64,000 nucleotides of DNA from Alteromonas aquimaris (GCF_026183695.1 NZ_JAPFRD010000011.1:802271-866270); one strand, 5' to 3'; shown: positions 52,987 through 62,969, numbered from the stretch's first letter. The notes: generated by a model from the letters alone, not told the origin. A program made the numbers and translations.

Positions 52987-54423
52987 ATGCAGTTTTACTC
53001 CCCTGAGCCACTTTTAATCGCCGTAATTGGTACTTCACCAGCGGTTATTACTGAAACACTGTTCGGGCTACATCAGGCCAAAAGAGCGCATCCAAAACAC
53101 ATCAGAGTGATTACCACATCTGTAGGGAAAAGCGCGTTTATTAACAGTGATATGTTAGGAGAAGACGGAAAAGTCAATCAATTTTGCCGTGATTATGGTT
53201 TACCTGAAGTTGATATGTCTGAAGACGATATTTGGGTAGTTAAAGATGACGACAATGTGGCATTGGCTGATGTAAATACTATGGCGCAACATGCTGCGCT
53301 AGCAGATTTAATTATAGAGAGTGTGCGGTCGCTGACAACTGCTGTTACTGAAACTGAGATGGTTGCCAAACTTCCTGACGAGTTATTGGCTTCATTAGAG
53401 GATGAATTGTCTGAAGATGAATTTACCCCAGAATTAGTGAGAGAAGCGCTCGAAACTTTGCATGCAAATAGACCTGGGTTTTTATCACTTCGTGAACAAA
53501 AGCGTGACGGATTGAGCTACTTTTCAGCGGAATATGAAAAATACCAAATTCATGCTTCTATTGCAGGAGGCAGAAAATCCATGACGTTTTTGCTTGGCTA
53601 CGCGATGAGCTTATTTGGTCGTGAAAACGATACCTTAAGCCATGTATTGGTCAGCGATCCCGACGTTGAGCGGAGTGCCGAATTTTTCTATCCCACCATT
53701 TCATCACAAAAACATAGGATTGCCGATAAAGAAGTTGACTTTGCTAATGTGGAAGTGATGCTGGCTGATATTCCTTTGGTGAAAATGTCGATGAATATGC
53801 CCGATGATATCAGGCAATCAAAAATGACGTATTCAGAAACCATCAAGCAGTTCGAGAAGAGTCGCAACGTTGCCGACATCCGCTTCTATCCTGATTGCTC
53901 TCGCCCTGGGCCGCGCGCGCAAACAGAGTTTAAAGTGGTGTGTTCAGGCGAGGAAGTCTGGTTAAAAACTACCTATTTCGCCACGTTCTGGGGCTGGGCA
54001 GAGTTTCATAGGCCGGTGGGAAGGAATGTGAGTAGTGGTTTAGCGTTAAAGATTGTTGAATGTTATTTGTATTTGCTCGGTGCAAAGCCTGAAGGACAAT
54101 TTGCAGACTTAGCTTCAGCTGCGCGATTTATTATGTCGCAAGATATGCTGGACTATGACGAAGATTTCTTATTTGGTAAGGCCAAAAATTTAACCATGAA
54201 CGAAATTGTGGCAAAACTGGAAGTCTTAAATCCTACAGAGCGATTAAGAGGTGGCGTGATGGGTAAAAACACTGATCGTCAGCGCCATCGATTAGTTGAT
54301 GCGCTTAAAAAAGCTTTTGGGAAAAACTTTGCTGAACAACATGCGCCCAGTAAACCTAAAGGCGAACAGCATTATGTCTTCCCTGTTGGAAAGGATAGCA
54401 TTAAAGTTATTTATGACAAATAG
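52987..54423 (+). CDS. CARF-domain protein of the NE0113/TIGR02584 family
   Basis: A 478-residue protein. The CARF fold begins at residue about 9 (LIAVIGTSPAVITETLFGL) and includes IHASIAGGRKSMTFLLGYAMSLFGR, the TIGR02584 signature. These motifs bind cyclic oligoadenylate. Database names call some members ring nuclease or Csm6-like, but no HEPN RxxxxH nuclease is obvious. The C-terminal part (about 310-478) is alpha-helical with strands and contains TYFATFWGWAEFHRP; it could be a winged helix, which I cannot confirm. It is last in the operon driven by palindrome copy 6. If it binds DNA it would be a candidate for the island's regulator. Confidence 0.72.
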   Translation: MQFYSPEPLLIAVIGTSPAVITETLFGLHQAKRAHPKHIRVITTSVGKSAFINSDMLGEDGKVNQFCRDYGLPEVDMSEDDIWVVKDDDNVALADVNTMAQHAALADLIIESVRSLTTAVTETEMVAKLPDELLASLEDELSEDEFTPELVREALETLHANRPGFLSLREQKRDGLSYFSAEYEKYQIHASIAGGRKSMTFLLGYAMSLFGRENDTLSHVLVSDPDVERSAEFFYPTISSQKHRIADKEVDFANVEVMLADIPLVKMSMNMPDDIRQSKMTYSETIKQFEKSRNVADIRFYPDCSRPGPRAQTEFKVVCSGEEVWLKTTYFATFWGWAEFHRPVGRNVSSGLALKIVECYLYLLGAKPEGQFADLASAARFIMSQDMLDYDEDFLFGKAKNLTMNEIVAKLEVLNPTERLRGGVMGKNTDRQRHRLVDALKKAFGKNFAEQHAPSKPKGEQHYVFPVGKDSIKVIYDK

Positions 54424-54489
54424 TGAGCGGTGTCGTCGTTATTAAAAGCCGAAGGGTCTTGAAGTTAATAGGTTTTTAACCTTAATGCT

Positions 54490-55428
54490 TCAGGACTCGG
54501 AACAAGCTAACGACCATTTAAATTGACCAAAGCCAAACGTAGTTTTATTGCCCACACCAACAATTTCGCCAAGGGCTAGCCAAGGAATGAAATTTGCCAT
54601 ATCGCCTTGATAACACCACTGGCCATTTAACGTTGGGAAATGGATTTTCCTCGCATTTGACTTTGAGAAGCGCGGCAGTTTATCGAACGTGGTAAACTCT
54701 TTAATCAGTTTCGTTTCCCTATCTAATACAGGTTCAGCTAATGGCATGCTCACTGAAGAATGCAACTGTGCCAATGTGTTGATGCGGCCATGGATAAGGT
54801 TCATGAGCTTGCAAGCAGCTGGCGCGTGTTCTATTGCCACTCCCTTTTCTTTGACGTGCCAGGGGCTTGTGCACTCTATCCACACACAATCCGCGGGCTC
54901 ATTGCCCGCTCTTTGCTGAGCATGAAGTAACTGGTCTTCTAAAGTAGACGGCAAGGGTACTTGGTATTGTCGCTTATAAGCATAAATACCGCGCGACTGT
55001 ATGCCAATTAAACTAATTGTTTCAATGTTGAACTTTGCCCGGGCACTGCCTAAGCCAAGCTCTTGCCAAATTAATAATGCTGCCACTATTTGCGGTAAGC
55101 TGGCAGTCGCATTGCCCAATAGGGTTAATCCAAATTGCCAGGTGTCACCCGGTTCGAACTGTCTCTTAATTAAAGGGGAAACCTCGAAAAGATAGGGCTT
55201 GATTAATTTAGTACCTGCTGTATCTGTCGGGTCGAATACGCTGGCAAACGTATTTTCATCAGCAGCCATCAAAGCATGACCAAAGCCACCATGTAAGGTA
55301 GAGCCGGCAAATTGAGGCAGCTCACTGCGCTGGGTGAAGCGAATAGCGATTTTGAGCCGATAAAAAGGGAGCAGCAGCGCGTTTTGCGCACTGCTGCTTC
55401 CTAACTCAGTTATCTCTTCTTGCACCAA
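54490..55428 (-). CDS. cas6: CRISPR RNA processing endoribonuclease Cas6
   Basis: A 312-residue RAMP protein of the Cas6 family. Evidence: PFYRLKIAIRFTQRSELPQFAGSTLHGGFGHAL at the start, and the Gly-rich loop GEIVGVGNKTTFGFGQFKW near the end, the standard RNA-binding G-loop. It would cleave the repeat after the hairpin to leave an eight-base handle (ATTAAGAC). It is the last gene of the cas operon, one nt after the TIGR03986 gene. Confidence 0.8.
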   Translation of the reverse strand: MVQEEITELGSSSAQNALLLPFYRLKIAIRFTQRSELPQFAGSTLHGGFGHALMAADENTFASVFDPTDTAGTKLIKPYLFEVSPLIKRQFEPGDTWQFGLTLLGNATASLPQIVAALLIWQELGLGSARAKFNIETISLIGIQSRGIYAYKRQYQVPLPSTLEDQLLHAQQRAGNEPADCVWIECTSPWHVKEKGVAIEHAPAACKLMNLIHGRINTLAQLHSSVSMPLAEPVLDRETKLIKEFTTFDKLPRFSKSNARKIHFPTLNGQWCYQGDMANFIPWLALGEIVGVGNKTTFGFGQFKWSLACSES

Positions 55429-55429
55429 A

Positions 55430-57277
55430 TTACCTCATCTTAAGAGCAGTGAAAGCCGGAAGGGCAAAGCCATTAGATTTATTGTATTTACTGTCATTGG
55501 CTTTTGATTGAGCATGTGCTTTCAATGGCATGTACTGATTGTGCGCAGCTTTTGCATCTGTACCTTTTGCCATTGCACATAACTCTTTAAGATACGGCCC
55601 TTTACGCCAGCCGCCGGGAGAATTCAGTTTGGGATTTTTAGCTACGGTTTCCATCATCGAAACGAATTGCTCTTGAAACTCACCACTTTTGCTGGTGACA
55701 TTATTCCAAGCGCCAGGATGAGTATTTTCTTCAACCATCAAGCGATCAATTTTGCATTTAAACCTTCCGTAACCATAGGGTTTGGCCATACCAATATTGT
55801 GTGAAAGTGTCTCATCTTCACCCCACGTCAAAATCCACAAGATTAACCCTAGTTCCTTTGGCGTGACATTATGCAGGCGGATCTTCCCGCTAAACTTCGC
55901 GCCCTGTTCCATGGGTTGTATCTTTGTCGACACATTCGCGTATTCTTCAATAGGTTTTTCTAATTGTGACATGGTCGGTTGTAATGGCACATTGGTTTGA
56001 ATGGGATAGCGTTTGTAACCGCGTAACTGTGGAGCTTCACTGTCGTGAAATCCCTTTTGGCGGCTGCTTAGCTGACTTTCTGTGTTACCTTCTGACTGAA
56101 CCAAATAGGCCGGATTAAAACTTGGACTTGGTTGTCCCAATATTACTGTAATGGGATCTTTTACAAGATGTCCGGATTGGCAATAAAAGTCAGCAACACT
56201 AATTCTGGACTTCAAGCTAGGGTACTCGTGTATCGCCTCATCAGTAGTGCGTCCAAATAGATTCTCGACAATATCCACTCTTTTGTTCGTTGTCTTATTG
56301 CTTTGCGGATGCAAATCGCCAATTGAAAAATTCGGGGGAATTTTCATCATTTGTGTTAAGCCGAGATATTCTATTTCTCGCGAACTATTTCGAGTAAAGA
56401 AAACAGGTATACCGGGAACGCGGTTTTTAGATTGACGTTGTAATCGTTTTAATTCAGCAAGTGGAGATTTGTCAGCAACGTCTTTGTCATAAATAGCCAG
56501 AAAAGCCGACATTACTTTTTCAGGTATTTGCTCTTTATTGCCTTCGTTATAAAAGATAAATTCTTTCTTTTTGTTAAACGCATGACCAGTCATGACTGGG
56601 TAGCCAGTAAACTCATGCCCTGTTTGTGCAATATTCTCACCTGTGCCTGAGCGTCCTGAGACGGCAAATTCGATGGACTGGCCTAACCCTCCAATTGCAT
56701 GGTACTTTTCTGAAAACGACCCCATTTTCGCCAGATTTCTCGTTCTAAACGCTTGCTCAAGCATAGAATAGCTTGCTCTGGCATATTGACAGGTTTGAAG
56801 GATATAGCGATTAGAGTCAGGATCAAATACAAGCCAGCCCGCCTCTACTTTAACTTTGTTATCTTCTATTAAAGTGTTTTTGTAATTGTCACTTCTTATA
56901 TCACGTAATGTCGGATATCTGTTGTTTAATTCAGGCATTTTAGAGAAGGTAATGATCTCAGCTAAATTTCTAATCATGCCTCTTAATGAACTTCCTGGGA
57001 TCACAGGCTGGTCACTAATGGTAAAGAAGGGGACAACGCCATTGGACAATTTTTCTGCCCCGATCATCATGGGTGACAGGCTATCAATGGTAACTTCTAT
57101 CTCCGCGCATAAGCCAATTTCCATTGGCACGTCAATTGATGTTTTTGGCGCCCAACCAGGAGGAACGTATGCACTGGAAACGGGCACAAAATTATAGGGA
57201 GCATGTACGCCATTAAATGCAGGGGTATCTTTTTTGTTCCTGCCCGCATTTCTCTGATTAACGTTTCTATTTTGCAT
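55430..57277 (-). CDS. TIGR03986-family RAMP protein, large Cas7-like
   Basis: A 615-residue RAMP protein. It starts with NVNQRNAGRNKKDTPAFNGVHAPYNFVPVSS, the 'NP/APYNFVP' hallmark of TIGR03986, followed by Cas7-like elements (SPMMIGAE, IPGSSLRGMIRNLAEI, ETLSHNIGMAKPYGYGRFKC). The length is due to inserts within the Cas7 fold, so it may equal the 'Cas7 with insertion' subunit of III-D complexes. The ATG 57275-57277 has GGGAGA upstream and overlaps csx19 by 11 nt. It is followed by cas6 after one nt. Confidence 0.82.
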   Translation of the reverse strand: MQNRNVNQRNAGRNKKDTPAFNGVHAPYNFVPVSSAYVPPGWAPKTSIDVPMEIGLCAEIEVTIDSLSPMMIGAEKLSNGVVPFFTISDQPVIPGSSLRGMIRNLAEIITFSKMPELNNRYPTLRDIRSDNYKNTLIEDNKVKVEAGWLVFDPDSNRYILQTCQYARASYSMLEQAFRTRNLAKMGSFSEKYHAIGGLGQSIEFAVSGRSGTGENIAQTGHEFTGYPVMTGHAFNKKKEFIFYNEGNKEQIPEKVMSAFLAIYDKDVADKSPLAELKRLQRQSKNRVPGIPVFFTRNSSREIEYLGLTQMMKIPPNFSIGDLHPQSNKTTNKRVDIVENLFGRTTDEAIHEYPSLKSRISVADFYCQSGHLVKDPITVILGQPSPSFNPAYLVQSEGNTESQLSSRQKGFHDSEAPQLRGYKRYPIQTNVPLQPTMSQLEKPIEEYANVSTKIQPMEQGAKFSGKIRLHNVTPKELGLILWILTWGEDETLSHNIGMAKPYGYGRFKCKIDRLMVEENTHPGAWNNVTSKSGEFQEQFVSMMETVAKNPKLNSPGGWRKGPYLKELCAMAKGTDAKAAHNQYMPLKAHAQSKANDSKYNKSNGFALPAFTALKMR

Positions 57278-57785
57278 GAGTGTCTCCCTTAGTCTTCTCA
57301 ATTCCTTTTAAAAATTGTGCGACAGGCCGCAGCTGGTCATTTTTTTGTTGCCACACAACCCAATAACTCACTTTATGATTTGTATGTTTTGGAAACCGAA
57401 GTGCATCTATGGCAAATTCATGCGGCAGTGCTATTGCGTCACTCTGGTTTGAGTTTGCAAGCGAAGTAAGTGAAACTTGCCAGGCGTTATCTTCATAATA
57501 AACGTTTATACAGTTGTTCTGATGAGTTAACTCGGCTGCGAGTAAATATTTATCATTTAACGCAGTGGCTAAACTTTCAGTGCCGTCCATCAGTAATTGT
57601 TCAGACTGACAGGTTATCCAACCAACAGGATTCTCGGTTTCTAGCTTCTCAGAAAGTAGCGATATAAGTGCCGCTAAAGATGTAACGGTTTCACTTGGTT
57701 CCTGATTAATTGCTACAGGGATCGCTTTGGGTAAGTAACGAGAGAATTTTGACTGTAAGGTTTCGTAATTAGTTAAAACTGACAT
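57267..57785 (-). CDS. csx19: Csx19 (TIGR03984-type) protein
   Basis: A 172-residue soluble protein. It fits Csx19 in length, position between RAMP genes and features such as NPVGWITCQSEQLLMDG and HEFAIDALRF. Csx19 is found in III-D complexes. The sequence has no catalytic motif. It lies one nt after the double Cas7 gene and overlaps the next by 11 nt. Confidence 0.7.
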   Translation of the reverse strand: MSVLTNYETLQSKFSRYLPKAIPVAINQEPSETVTSLAALISLLSEKLETENPVGWITCQSEQLLMDGTESLATALNDKYLLAAELTHQNNCINVYYEDNAWQVSLTSLANSNQSDAIALPHEFAIDALRFPKHTNHKVSYWVVWQQKNDQLRPVAQFLKGIEKTKGDTHAK

Positions 57786-57786
57786 T

Positions 57787-59145
57787 TTAATTTACCTCGT
57801 AAAAATAGCCGCAGCCGTTATTTTGCCCTGCACCCAAAGCCAGACGGCCGGATTTGAGGTCACGCAGCGTAAGTTCGAATGCCTGATTAAGATCGCGTAT
57901 TGTTTTTTCGTCCATTTGCTCAGAAAAGGCAGGGTCGATAACGATCTTTACGCTTATCTCATCTAAATAAATCCGCTCTTCTGAGAACAACGCTTTGTCT
58001 ATCGTGCCTCCCGTCAGGCGATCAATTTTATTTCGCGTGCGTGATTTGGCTTGATACTTGTCTTCAACATAACTATTGTAAAAGTGAATAAAACCGCGCT
58101 TTGACGAAGTATCATCAGCCCATCCGAATAGATGTTTTATGTCAGTATCCCTGTAATCATATGACTCATCCTTTTCATGCCATATTTGCACTAATCTGCG
58201 GTAATGAAATTCCATTCGGTGCGAGAAAGCGCCCTTCACTGATGAACCTGGCAGTACTAGCGTGTGAGGCTTCAATGTGGCGACATCGTTAGCCCATTTA
58301 ATGGTAAACTCAGTATAGGGTAGGATATCCGAAGCCTTTGCCGCCCCTGAAAGACTTGCTGAACCGCCGCCAATACGCCAGCCATTTTCTGGTTTTAAGC
58401 GCATTGTGTGGGCATCACTGGCAATGAGTTTTAACGCTTTGTTTTTTAGCTCATCGATATCCATCGTTCGCGCATCAGGCATAGCCTTAGTTAGCGTTTT
58501 TGGTAGTGCTTTAAATTGTTTTATTTGGTCGTTCAGAGTTAAGTCTAAGCTGCATGTTTCAACCTTGACAACGTCAAACGTACCCTGCCCAGAGGTTCTT
58601 CCGCCACCCAAATGAAAGAGGGGATGACAAAATAACGCTACTATTTCATGCCATTGGTCTGACATTTGTGTTGATGACCATAGCGATAGTTCGAAAGTAA
58701 AGCGTGTGCCTTTTGGAACCATCGTTTTATCAAATTTTGCGCCACCTTTGGCTACACCGTAGATATCGATGGCCACGCCATTGCGTTGAACGGGAGCTGT
58801 CTCAGCTAGTAAGTTAAGCACGGCATCATCTACTTCCGACTTGTGTGCTTCCATGACCCTGTCATCTTGATTATGGACCAAGCCACAGGAAATAAGTAAA
58901 TCAGAAAGCATGCTTTCTTCTGAAGTAGCTCTTCCAAACACGCTAGTTAAATCACGATTACTTCTAGCCACCAGTTCTCTAAGAGCGCCAGCGATACTGG
59001 TACCGGGTATCATCGGCCAGCCGTTCTCGTCACGAACAATATCGTTATCTAGCTGATTGTTGGCTTGGCCAGTAGCAATCATCATAGGCGCTGTTAGCTC
59101 AATTTTAACTCTGGCTCGGTTCAAAATATGGTTATCTAAAATCAT
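57787..59145 (-). CDS. Double Cas7-type RAMP protein (Cas7-2x)
   Basis: A 452-residue protein with two Csm3/Cas7-type domains, about 1-205 and 250-452. The first has IELTAPMMIATG, MIPGTSIAGALRELVAR and PLFHLGGGRTSGQGTFDV; the second has LVLPGSSVKGAFSHRMEF, FGWADDTSSKRGFIHF and LALGAGQNNGCGYF. The G-loops are therefore both present. This matches the Cas7-2x subunit of III-D variants, which holds two crRNA segments and target cleavage sites. It overlaps csx10 by 4 nt and is followed by csx19 after one nt. Confidence 0.85.
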   Translation of the reverse strand: MILDNHILNRARVKIELTAPMMIATGQANNQLDNDIVRDENGWPMIPGTSIAGALRELVARSNRDLTSVFGRATSEESMLSDLLISCGLVHNQDDRVMEAHKSEVDDAVLNLLAETAPVQRNGVAIDIYGVAKGGAKFDKTMVPKGTRFTFELSLWSSTQMSDQWHEIVALFCHPLFHLGGGRTSGQGTFDVVKVETCSLDLTLNDQIKQFKALPKTLTKAMPDARTMDIDELKNKALKLIASDAHTMRLKPENGWRIGGGSASLSGAAKASDILPYTEFTIKWANDVATLKPHTLVLPGSSVKGAFSHRMEFHYRRLVQIWHEKDESYDYRDTDIKHLFGWADDTSSKRGFIHFYNSYVEDKYQAKSRTRNKIDRLTGGTIDKALFSEERIYLDEISVKIVIDPAFSEQMDEKTIRDLNQAFELTLRDLKSGRLALGAGQNNGCGYFYEVN

Positions 59146-60692
59146 GCTTGCGCTACCCCATATTCAAATTTTTCGGACATCATTATGCGTGACACTCGCT
59201 GCAGGAAAGGGGATAAAGGAACAGTGCTTTTTTCAACATGGTTTGTAAGTTCAACTTTGAACCACTGCGCGATGGAGATGAAATTTCCATTCTCGTCAAG
59301 CACTTCACTCTGCCACGCGTCGCCCGCTTTCGCTTTTTGGATGCTTTCGTTGACATATATGAGTGGCTGGTTGCCTGAAAACAACTTATTCATCAGAGTA
59401 GGTGTATCTTCTATTTGTTTAGCCTGTTCAAGGATGGCCGCCCAGGCATGTGTGTTAGGTCCCCAAGTATCGTCGTTACCCACTGAGGCCAATGTTCTAC
59501 CTGTCTGATACTGTTTTTTAAGCTCGCTGACTAATTGCTCTGCAAGTGTTGGTAGAATCGCTTTCCAAGCTGATGCGCTCGCTTTTTTGACCAACCAGTT
59601 AATCAGTTCACTAGGCTCACTTTGTGTGGACTGTTCTGCAATTAAATTGCTCTGCTTCGTTTCGATAGGATAAGTGTCTAGTGATATTTCACCCAAACCC
59701 GACTCTCGAAATAGCCCAATACCACTGTTCAATTTACGCTGAATTGAGACAAGTTTTTCCGAAGATAAATTATTGCAAGAAAAGGTGAATACACTGCCTT
59801 TTTCAATCACTAATCTCTCTTGATCGTAGGTTTGCCTGGCTCCGTTGTACGCTGAATACTGGCGCGTTCTGACAAAACTTTTTTCTGGTATAGGAAGTAG
59901 ATCGTGCTCATCTAATCCTAAATGATGCCAACGAATGTCGTAACACGGTTGACCGAATTGGTCTTTTAACGCGATGTCAGAAATGCATTGAATGCTAAAT
60001 GTGTCACTGATGTTTGGCTGATTACTATCTGGCAGTTCAGCTAATTGAATGCTTAAACGTCCAAACTCAGCACCTTTCGCACGGCCCACTCGCAAGGTTT
60101 CATCAGTTAAAATCTTGAGCACTTTTGTTACTAATTCAGGCGCTGTTTGTTCGAGATCGTCATCCCAACTAATTTTGCCTGTAAATACTTGACCTTTTGC
60201 TAGTGTTTCATATCCAAAAAGTTGACCTGATTTGACAGAGCCCGTGGAATAATCAATAGCGGACTTCATTTGATAACTTTTTTCACATTGTGTCACCGTG
60301 CCGTCAGAACTGACATAGCCGGAACGCATTTGTGAAAATTGTATATGTTGAGGCGCATCATTGGCGCGCATATCTACAACAACAGAATGATCTAATTTAG
60401 ATCCCATCACAGGTGATGAGTTTTTAGGGAAGTGAAAGCTAATGGGCAGCGGCCAACTGAGTTGTTGAGCATTTGTCGATGGATAGCAATTACCAAAGCG
60501 AAATTTACCGCTATGAAATACTTGCCATTGCTCATGTGAATCACCTAGTTTGGCATAAAGTTTTGCTGCTATGGCACCTAGCAGCACGCTTCCAGGAATA
60601 TAATCCAGACTGTGGTGTTCACCGGTAGTGTTTGTGCTACCGCTCAAAACTACTTTATCTTTAGTCGTTATGCTTATTAGTCTAGTTGGCAT
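59142..60692 (-). CDS. csx10: Csx10-type Cas5 RAMP with helical C-terminal extension
   Basis: A 516-residue III-D Csx10. The Cas5-like part (about 1-340) shows HHSLDYIPGSVLLGAIAAKLY and LNSGIGLFRESGLGEISLD, the first domain and G-loop. The C-terminal part (about 365-516) is largely helical (EQLVSELKKQYQTGRTLA), as in proteins where Cas5 is fused to the small Cas11 subunit. No separate cas11 gene exists here, so it may supply that subunit. It overlaps the cas7 upstream by 11 nt and the double Cas7 gene by 4 nt. Confidence 0.82.
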   Translation of the reverse strand: MPTRLISITTKDKVVLSGSTNTTGEHHSLDYIPGSVLLGAIAAKLYAKLGDSHEQWQVFHSGKFRFGNCYPSTNAQQLSWPLPISFHFPKNSSPVMGSKLDHSVVVDMRANDAPQHIQFSQMRSGYVSSDGTVTQCEKSYQMKSAIDYSTGSVKSGQLFGYETLAKGQVFTGKISWDDDLEQTAPELVTKVLKILTDETLRVGRAKGAEFGRLSIQLAELPDSNQPNISDTFSIQCISDIALKDQFGQPCYDIRWHHLGLDEHDLLPIPEKSFVRTRQYSAYNGARQTYDQERLVIEKGSVFTFSCNNLSSEKLVSIQRKLNSGIGLFRESGLGEISLDTYPIETKQSNLIAEQSTQSEPSELINWLVKKASASAWKAILPTLAEQLVSELKKQYQTGRTLASVGNDDTWGPNTHAWAAILEQAKQIEDTPTLMNKLFSGNQPLIYVNESIQKAKAGDAWQSEVLDENGNFISIAQWFKVELTNHVEKSTVPLSPFLQRVSRIMMSEKFEYGVAQA

Positions 60693-61290
60693 GACGAACC
60701 TCCATATTCAACGCTACTCTGCCTAAACCTCTTGAGCGCTTCGCACCAATATTCTCAATAAGGCTTAATGACTCTTTAAGGACTGAATAAATATGCTCAG
60801 CGTTGCCATCAACTTGTTGCTCATCAATTTCCAAGGACGCGTGTAAACGCAGTGGAATGGTAACTTCCATCGCGCGCAAACTGCCATCGATTGCTGTGCC
60901 AGATTCTTCACTGATTGCAGTAGAGCTAAGTGTTCGGTAAAGGTTGTTTCGGGCTTCAGCAAACTCTGGCTGCGCCAGCGTTTTAGCGTCTTGGTCGTTT
61001 AGTGTTGCACTTGAAACATACAGGCAGCCTGCTTTGGTTAAGCGATTTTCTTGCGAGTCTAAATGAGACGTTCCAAAGATTGTTTCGAGAATGCTGGGCT
61101 CTTGTTCAAACCAACCCAATTGCAACGCCTTTTGCGTTGCATTGCGTAGTAAGCCCTTAAGCGCTTTACCGGGAAAATAGGGCAAACCGTTTTCATCTTT
61201 TTGTACTGATGCATCATGTGCTGCACCCTCTCCTAAACCTGTACCCACATGCCAATAAGAGAGAAAGTTTACAGTGAGATCAATTTGCAT
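60682..61290 (-). CDS. Csm3-like Cas7 RAMP protein
   Basis: A 202-residue Cas7. It starts MQIDLTVNFLSYWHVGTG and contains GLPYFPGKALKGLLRNATQKAL, the RAMP motif, and ENIGAKRSRGLGRVAL, the G-loop. The ATG 61288-61290 has AAGGAG 8 nt upstream and overlaps cas10 by 11 nt; the frame runs further upstream inside cas10. The next gene, csx10, also overlaps by 11 nt. The order Cas7, Cas5, Cas11-like thus equals the domain order of the fused Cas7-5-11 protein of III-D2 complexes. Confidence 0.85.
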   Translation of the reverse strand: MQIDLTVNFLSYWHVGTGLGEGAAHDASVQKDENGLPYFPGKALKGLLRNATQKALQLGWFEQEPSILETIFGTSHLDSQENRLTKAGCLYVSSATLNDQDAKTLAQPEFAEARNNLYRTLSSTAISEESGTAIDGSLRAMEVTIPLRLHASLEIDEQQVDGNAEHIYSVLKESLSLIENIGAKRSRGLGRVALNMEVRHAN

Positions 61291-62902
61291 CGATTTGCTC
61301 CTTTTCATCGGATAACGTCGCCAAAGATACAATATCTAGAAGTGGTGATACTGCGTAGTCTTCAAACATGAATTCGATACCGTAGCTGACTGAACCAGAC
61401 TTGGCTTGCCACAGTTTTTTAAGTTGACCGCTCATTTCATGAATGAAGGAATGATCAGTTTCCTCCATTCGTTCAATCAGCATTTGAGCCTGATGAGGTA
61501 CAGTTTTAAGCTCGCCAGCATACTTCCTAAGCTTTCCTGTTTTCTTAGCTTGCTTAACAAAATTGACGGTATTGAGAAGCTGAGTAAGTTTTGGTAAGTG
61601 CCCTGAAGCTTCGTTTACAGCGTACGCTCCAAGGCTCAGCGTCATAGATTTTCCACTAACTTCAGTTGCAAGCTCTTTGTTATAAATTGCGTCAGCTGTA
61701 GCAATTGAAGATGTAGTCACTTTATGCCAAGAGAGTGAACTTGGCTTGGGTTGCGCTTTATCTGAACGGTGTTCGGAAGCTTGTTTTGAACGCTGACACA
61801 ATTCTTCGGCTAGCTTTGCAGCGGACGAAAAGGGGTAGGAGGATTTAACAAATGCAATCCCACCGCACGCGGTAAGTTTTTTAGGAAGCGCATTGCACAA
61901 TGAAGAGTGATGCGAAAATTGCTGTTTCAAACTTTCTAGTTTTTCAGCTGAATGACTTTCAAAAGCGTTAATAAATGCGATTGAAAATTCCATCGCTTTT
62001 GATGCCGCAACGATAATTGTGAGGTCATCACCACCCAGGATTAAGGGACGGGCAGCGACGGTAGCGTTGCTTGCAGGAGCAAGTACTTTATCAACCGCCT
62101 CTCTGGCAGCAGTTTGGGTTGCTTGCGTTATTGCTTCAGAGAAAGATAAATATAGTTTGGAATAATCTTCGCTAGCTCTACTTGCTATTTCAGATAATGC
62201 AATGAGTAATTGACCAAGCCCATTTCCATCTATGTGAATGACAGCCATAAATCTGTTGTCATCTAAAGGAAGTACTTTTTCTGCTTTGATGCCATCCTCA
62301 GCGGTTAACGCTGTGGGCCAAACTAATGTGGTGCCATGTGGAGTAAACTTTTCAGCTAAATTATCTTTTAAGGTATTCCCTTCGAGACCATGAATAGCGA
62401 ATTTTCTTTTTTGCTCTGTAGCCAAATCAACGATTTCAGTGGTATCGCCGTTAATCGAATACTTACCAAAAATCGCCCCGCCGCCCGTTCTTTGCGCGCG
62501 TTGAGCAATAGGTGGGATAGTGGGCAACTGGGGGGCCGGATAGTTACGCTTGATTTTTAATTCTGCAAGCGCAGCTCTCACGGCTAAATAATCATTTTCG
62601 CCATGATTTAAGCTGGTGAGAATTTCTAAATTGGGCGCAAAACCATTTACAACCAATGGCCAAACACTGGCCAAATTCTTGATGGATGTTTCGTTATTGC
62701 TAATAGCATAAAATGCGCCACCCGCTCGGCGAGAGAAGCGTATGTCGTCAGTAATTCCTAATTCATCTAAAGTGGTTAAAAGAATTTGATCAGTGAGTTG
62801 GTCGACCAAATTACTCGCTGCAACGATGTCGCGTAGCTTGCCACCTGCGAACACATAATTTTGGATAGACCTTGCCTCAAATGCATAGGCATATGTTGTC
62901 AT
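61280..62902 (-). CDS. cas10: Type III CRISPR cyclase Cas10 (Csm1-like), no HD domain
   Basis: A 540-residue Cas10. The N-terminal part begins TTYAYAFEARSIQNYVFAGGKLRDIVAASNLVD without an HD motif. The second Palm domain has G290-G291-D292-D293 in LILGGDDLTIIV, the cyclic-oligoadenylate synthase site, and the first Palm has FMAVIHIDGNGLGQ. Length is short compared with about 750 residues for HD-containing forms. The protein should make cyclic oligoadenylate on target binding and not cut DNA itself. It heads the operon; palindrome copy 7 lies upstream. Confidence 0.9.
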   Translation of the reverse strand: MTTYAYAFEARSIQNYVFAGGKLRDIVAASNLVDQLTDQILLTTLDELGITDDIRFSRRAGGAFYAISNNETSIKNLASVWPLVVNGFAPNLEILTSLNHGENDYLAVRAALAELKIKRNYPAPQLPTIPPIAQRAQRTGGGAIFGKYSINGDTTEIVDLATEQKRKFAIHGLEGNTLKDNLAEKFTPHGTTLVWPTALTAEDGIKAEKVLPLDDNRFMAVIHIDGNGLGQLLIALSEIASRASEDYSKLYLSFSEAITQATQTAAREAVDKVLAPASNATVAARPLILGGDDLTIIVAASKAMEFSIAFINAFESHSAEKLESLKQQFSHHSSLCNALPKKLTACGGIAFVKSSYPFSSAAKLAEELCQRSKQASEHRSDKAQPKPSSLSWHKVTTSSIATADAIYNKELATEVSGKSMTLSLGAYAVNEASGHLPKLTQLLNTVNFVKQAKKTGKLRKYAGELKTVPHQAQMLIERMEETDHSFIHEMSGQLKKLWQAKSGSVSYGIEFMFEDYAVSPLLDIVSLATLSDEKEQIDAN

Positions 62903-62969
62903 TATTTATCCCTGCTTAGTTATTATCAGATTTCCATTATGATTGAATGCAATTAGAAATGTTTTAACT

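Noticed and set aside
59267..59285. GAAATTTCCA inside csx10, similar to the island palindrome
   Set aside because: It lies in coding sequence, is only a half match, and has no start codon at the usual distance.
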